Shown: one piece after another, positions 30,320-33,848 of the stretch
How positions within the stretch are numbered: position 1 is the first letter of the stretch
How the letters are laid out: each line of letters opens with the position of its first letter
Assembly: GCA_005778225.1 (NCBI GenBank)
Contig: SXPC01000068.1
Span: 1 to 33,848 of the forward strand
Reading direction: 5' to 3'
From: Planctomyces sp.
GTDB taxonomy: Bacteria; Planctomycetota; Planctomycetia; Planctomycetales; Planctomycetaceae
Length of the DNA: 33,848 nucleotides
Position numbers and translations under genes: made by a program
The notes under the pieces: model-generated
Database searches by the model: none
What the model was told of the DNA's origin: nothing
The model's input: the letters and a program-made list of their open reading frames with translations, nothing else

Positions 30320-31825
30320 GTGATCAAAGTCGGTCTAACACTTTGTGTGCTCTGTCTGTGCTGTCTGGCAGTGACGGGGAATTGTGTAATCGCTCAGGAA
30401 CACCCCGCAAATATCGTCCTTATTCTCGCTGACGATCTCGGGTATGGCGAACTTGGCTGCTACGGACAACAGAAGATCCGCACTCCGAATATTGATCGAC
30501 TCGCCTCGCAAGGTGTTCGGTTCACACAGCATTACAGCGGAGCTCCGGTCTGTGCGCCTGCTCGCTGTGTGTTGATGACGGGGCAACATCTGGGGCATGC
30601 TGAGATTCGAGGGAACCAACAAGCTAAGAAACTGTTCCCTCAATTCAAGGAAGGACAGCATCCTGTCAGTCAAGAGGTCGTCACCCTGCCAATGGTTTTA
30701 AAGCAGGCGGGCTTTGTGACAGGTGCGTTTGGAAAATGGGGACTGGGTCCAGTCGGCAGTACGGGAAGCCCGGCCGCCAAAGGGATCGATGAGTTCTTCG
30801 GTTACAACTGCCAGGCGGTTGCTCATAGTTATTTTCCTCGCCACCTGTGGCGGAATGAGGAGATGATTGTCATCAACGAGCGACCGATTCCCGGGGCTCA
30901 ACGACAACCTGATGGCGAGGTGACCATCGAAACCTGGCAGGGGACCAACTATGCTCCGGCGCTCATGATCGACGAAGCGGAGCAGTTCATTGGCAGGCAT
31001 GCTCGCGAGCGGTTCTTTCTGTATCTGCCGTTCGTCGAGCCGCATGTATCGCTTCAGCCGCCACTGGCCTCGATTGATGAGTATCCATCTGACTGGGATA
31101 CGCAACCTTACCGCGGCGGCAATGGATATCTGCCTCATCCCCGTCCCCGGGCTGCTTACGCGGCGATGATTTCCGATCTGGATCGCCATGTCGGGCGTGT
31201 TCTGCAGTCATTGGAAAAACATGGGCTAACGGAGAAGACCCTGGTTATCTTCACCAGCGACAACGGCGCGACTCACGAGGGGGCGGGTGAGCCACAGTTT
31301 CACATCGGCGGTGCCGATCCGAAGTTCTTTCAAAGCACGTCCAACCTCAAAGGCTACAAAGGCAGCGTCTATGAAGGAGGCATTCGCGTGCCGATGATCG
31401 CGAAGCTGCCGGGAGTGATTGATGCCGGTTCAACAAACGAGACACCCTGCTATTTTGCAGACTGGTTCCCGACCCTCTGCGCAGCCGTTGCGGTCACCCC
31501 GCCAGAGAATCTGGATGGGACAAGTCTTTGGAAAACCATCACCTCGAATTCTCCATTGGAGCGGACAAAGCCGATGCTCTGGTTCTACCCTGAGTACGGC
31601 GGACAGGTCGCTGTCCGTCTGGGAGACTGGAAAGTTGTGCGTCGAGGTTTGAAGACGAAGAAACCAGGCGGCTGGGAAGTTTATCACATCGTCGATGATC
31701 CGTCAGAAGCTCATGATCTGGCGCCGACTCATCCTGAATTGATTCAACAGGCGATCGACATTCTCCAGCGGGAAGTCACGCCGAATCCCGTTTTCCCGAT
31801 GGAAGTTCCTACAGACATGTCATGA
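30320..31825 (+). CDS. secreted sulfatase (formylglycine type)
   Basis: The 501 residues have a signal peptide (about 1-25), then NIVLILADDLGYGELGCYG (31-49) with the metal-binding Asp38 and Asp39. The sulfatase signature CAPARCVLMTG (78-88) has Cys78 as the residue converted to formylglycine; it fits C-x-P-x-R with Ala in place of the usual Ser at position four. FGKWGLG and FTSDNG (near 311-316) complete the active site. It should remove sulfate esters from an external polysaccharide or glycoprotein; substrate cannot be read from sequence. The start is GTG (30320-30322), preceded by GGGAG at 30304-30308 and AAGGA closer in. It lies upstream of the S9 peptidase gene (61-base gap, same strand). 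Sulfatases are numerous in planctomycetes. Confidence 0.93.
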   Translation: MIKVGLTLCVLCLCCLAVTGNCVIAQEHPANIVLILADDLGYGELGCYGQQKIRTPNIDRLASQGVRFTQHYSGAPVCAPARCVLMTGQHLGHAEIRGNQQAKKLFPQFKEGQHPVSQEVVTLPMVLKQAGFVTGAFGKWGLGPVGSTGSPAAKGIDEFFGYNCQAVAHSYFPRHLWRNEEMIVINERPIPGAQRQPDGEVTIETWQGTNYAPALMIDEAEQFIGRHARERFFLYLPFVEPHVSLQPPLASIDEYPSDWDTQPYRGGNGYLPHPRPRAAYAAMISDLDRHVGRVLQSLEKHGLTEKTLVIFTSDNGATHEGAGEPQFHIGGADPKFFQSTSNLKGYKGSVYEGGIRVPMIAKLPGVIDAGSTNETPCYFADWFPTLCAAVAVTPPENLDGTSLWKTITSNSPLERTKPMLWFYPEYGGQVAVRLGDWKVVRRGLKTKKPGGWEVYHIVDDPSEAHDLAPTHPELIQQAIDILQREVTPNPVFPMEVPTDMS

Positions 31826-31886
31826 AACATAATGGTTGCGATCTGCCTCGATCGACCACTTGCATTTACGTTCGAAGGATACACTG

Positions 31887-33848
31887 ATGGTCCGTGTCGC
31901 TTTGCTCTCTCTCGTGTTCGCGATTTCCCTGACCTCCAGCATGACATTCGCGCAGGGCACCAAAGCCGATTACGAACGCGCTGACCGCTGGGGGGAGATG
32001 ATGCGCGGCAAGGCGACCAATGCCACGCTGATGCCCAGCTGGATTGGACGGACGGCCTCGTTCTGGTTTCGACATGAACCCCTTCAGGGTGAGTTCGAGT
32101 ACTTACTCGTCAAGGCAGGAGACACCAAGCCTGTCCCTGCATTTGATCATGCGGTCCTCGCTGACAAGCTCTCAGAGGCGCTGAAGAAAGAGATCAGTCC
32201 GTCGAAGATGTCACTTTCCTTACTGTCCTTCAACGATGACTTCACGACCGTCGACCTGACCTGCGAAGACAAACGCTTCAAGTATGACATCGCCTCTGCC
32301 AAACTGGAGCCAATTGAGCATCAACCTCCACGCGGCGAACGACCGAACCGTCGTCGCGGCGGCGGTGGCGAACGCAGAATTCAGGATGCTTCGCGCAGCC
32401 GAACGTCGTCCGATAAATCATTCACGGTCGATGTCAAAGACAAGTCGATCATCCTTAAGGATGAACTACTGGGCGATGAGAAAGCTGTCTGGAAGCTCGA
32501 CGTCGAGACGTCGGGAGAGTGGATTTCTCCCGACGTTTACTGGTCTGCCGATCAAACCCATTTCATCGCCATGGTGACCAAGCCCGGCGGGGATCGCAAA
32601 GTCTATTATGTCGAGTCATCGCCTCGCGATCAGCTTCAACCCAAGCTGCATTCGTACGACTACCTCAAGCCCGGAGACGATACTGAGCAGAAGCGTCTCG
32701 TCCTTGTCGATGCCAAGACGGGCGACGCGAAGGCGATCAACAACGAACTGTACGCCAACCAATGGAGCCTGGATGAATTCCACTGGAGCCCTGATGGCAG
32801 CGAACTTCGCTTCTCACTGAACCAGCGTGGACATCAGGTCTTTCGTGTGCTCGGCCTCGATGTGAACACCGGCAACGTGCGGACCATCATCGATGAGCAG
32901 AGTCCGACGTTTCTTGACTGGGCTTACAAGCGCTATCTGTTTCATCTGCGAGACACCGATGAATACGTCTGGGCGTCGGAGCGCGATGGCTGGCGTCATC
33001 TGTATCTGTACGACGGGAAGACTGGCCAGGTCAAATGCCAGCTGACGAATGGCGAATGGGTCGTGCGCGATGTCATCAAAGTCGACGAGAAATCACGCGA
33101 GATCGTCTTTGACATGGGTGGCTATCATGCCGAGCAAAGTCCTTACTACAAGCAGGTCGCCCGCATTAACATGGACAGCAAAGATCTGACCCTGCTGACG
33201 GAAGGGGACGGGTCTCACTCGACGACCTTCTCTCCCGATGGTTCTGTCCTGGTGGATACCTGGTCGCGCGTTGATCTGGGCCCGGTCCATGTGTTGCGTG
33301 ATGCGAAGACCGGCAAACAGATCTGTGAACTGGCCAGCTGCGACATGACGGCGTTGAAGGAGGCTGGCTGGGTCGAACCGGAACGATTCGTTTCGAAAGG
33401 TCGCGACGGCAAGACTGATATCTACGGAGTCATCTATCGCCCTTCGAACTTCGATGCGAGCAAGAAGTATCCGATCATTGAGTGGATCTACGCCGGTCCT
33501 CACGGCTCGCATTCCCCGGTGACGTTCTCCTCTGCTCCGCGTCAGCAATCGATAGCGGAACTCGGTTTCGTCGTTGTCTCGTGTGACGGCATGGGGACGT
33601 CGGATCGCTCGAAGGCGTTTCATGATGTTGCCTGGAAGAATATCGCGGATGCAGGTTTCCCCGATCGCAAGCTCTGGATCACCGCCGCTGCGTCGACTCG
33701 TCCCTGGATGGATCTCAACCACGTCGGCATCGGCGGTGGCTCTGCTGGCGGACAGAATGCCATGCGAGCCTTGATTGATCACCACGACTTCTATCACGTC
33801 GCGGTCGCGGACTGTGGCTGTCACGATAACCGCATGGACAAGATCTGG
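31887..33848 (+). CDS. S9-family (DPP IV / prolyl oligopeptidase type) peptidase, 3' end missing
   Basis: An uninterrupted frame of 654 codons runs from ATG 31887 to the window edge without a stop. AAGGA at 31875-31879, seven bases upstream, supports the start. A signal peptide (VALLSLVFAISLTSSMTFAQ) comes first, followed by a beta-propeller-type region with WSPDGSELRFSLNQRG and SHSTTFSPDGSVLVDTWS, typical of DPP IV N-terminal domains. The alpha/beta hydrolase part has YPIIEWIYAGPHG and GIGGGSAGGQNAM, with Ser619 as the likely nucleophile. The Asp and His of the triad lie beyond the window. An Arg/Gly-rich insert (about 150-160, RRRGGGGERR) is unusual. It would cleave dipeptides or oligopeptides after proline outside the cytoplasm. 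Proximity to hydroxyproline genes is suggestive, though they are on the other strand 6 kb away. Confidence 0.9.
   Translation, partial: MVRVALLSLVFAISLTSSMTFAQGTKADYERADRWGEMMRGKATNATLMPSWIGRTASFWFRHEPLQGEFEYLLVKAGDTKPVPAFDHAVLADKLSEALKKEISPSKMSLSLLSFNDDFTTVDLTCEDKRFKYDIASAKLEPIEHQPPRGERPNRRRGGGGERRIQDASRSRTSSDKSFTVDVKDKSIILKDELLGDEKAVWKLDVETSGEWISPDVYWSADQTHFIAMVTKPGGDRKVYYVESSPRDQLQPKLHSYDYLKPGDDTEQKRLVLVDAKTGDAKAINNELYANQWSLDEFHWSPDGSELRFSLNQRGHQVFRVLGLDVNTGNVRTIIDEQSPTFLDWAYKRYLFHLRDTDEYVWASERDGWRHLYLYDGKTGQVKCQLTNGEWVVRDVIKVDEKSREIVFDMGGYHAEQSPYYKQVARINMDSKDLTLLTEGDGSHSTTFSPDGSVLVDTWSRVDLGPVHVLRDAKTGKQICELASCDMTALKEAGWVEPERFVSKGRDGKTDIYGVIYRPSNFDASKKYPIIEWIYAGPHGSHSPVTFSSAPRQQSIAELGFVVVSCDGMGTSDRSKAFHDVAWKNIADAGFPDRKLWITAAASTRPWMDLNHVGIGGGSAGGQNAMRALIDHHDFYHVAVADCGCHDNRMDKIW

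Overview
The window looks like chromosomal DNA of a planctomycete (Planctomycetota). The evidence is two DUF1559 pseudopilin-like proteins with N-terminal FTLIELLVVIAIIA and a C-terminal H-X9-DG motif, a Ser/Thr kinase with DWG in place of DFG and a C-terminal extracytoplasmic sensor, a sulfatase, small lipoproteins of the 'GxV.LDG.P' type, and a long MoxR/DUF58/vWA membrane operon. No rRNA, tRNA, CRISPR, transposase or phage gene was seen.

Layout. (1) 1-1651: the 5' end of a YyaL/DUF255-type gene runs off the left edge on the minus strand. Then come a 33-residue basic protein gene with its own ribosome site and terminator, and an acyl-CoA-dehydrogenase-like gene without the usual C-terminus. 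(2) 1677-1778: a large inverted repeat between convergent genes. (3) 1784-16805, minus strand: eight co-oriented genes. In transcription order they are a TPR/gluzincin peptidase, DUF4159, [152-nt gap with an inverted repeat], MoxR ATPase, DUF58, BatA-like vWA protein, a 1302-residue coiled-coil Gln-rich membrane protein, a second vWA/GATase-like membrane protein, and a secreted caspase-like (clan CD) protein with an EF-hand loop. All junctions except the 152-nt gap overlap or abut, so this is one translationally coupled machine and the best candidate for an under-described system. (4) 17046-19423: a kinase gene behind a leader with two interlocking inverted repeats. (5) 19408-22654, minus: sialidase, lipoprotein, DUF1559. 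(6) 22826-26266, minus: three genes fitting hydroxyproline catabolism (dehydrogenase, epimerase, deaminase), split by dispersed hairpin repeats. (7) 26348-28117, minus: DUF885 metallopeptidase. (8) 28177-29757, minus: a second DUF1559 + lipoprotein pair. (9) 30320-33848, plus: sulfatase, then an S9 prolyl oligopeptidase-type gene cut by the right edge.

How the parts may fit. The MoxR operon is probably an envelope-associated chaperone/vWA complex with two secreted peptidases as effectors or maturation factors; this is inference. The right half (sialidase, sulfatase, hydroxyproline enzymes, DUF885 and S9 peptidases) suggests use of sulfated or sialylated glycoproteins and Hyp-containing peptides, a common planctomycete lifestyle. 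Several intergenic hairpins and inverted repeats look like dispersed REP-type elements, three of them directly next to stop codons.
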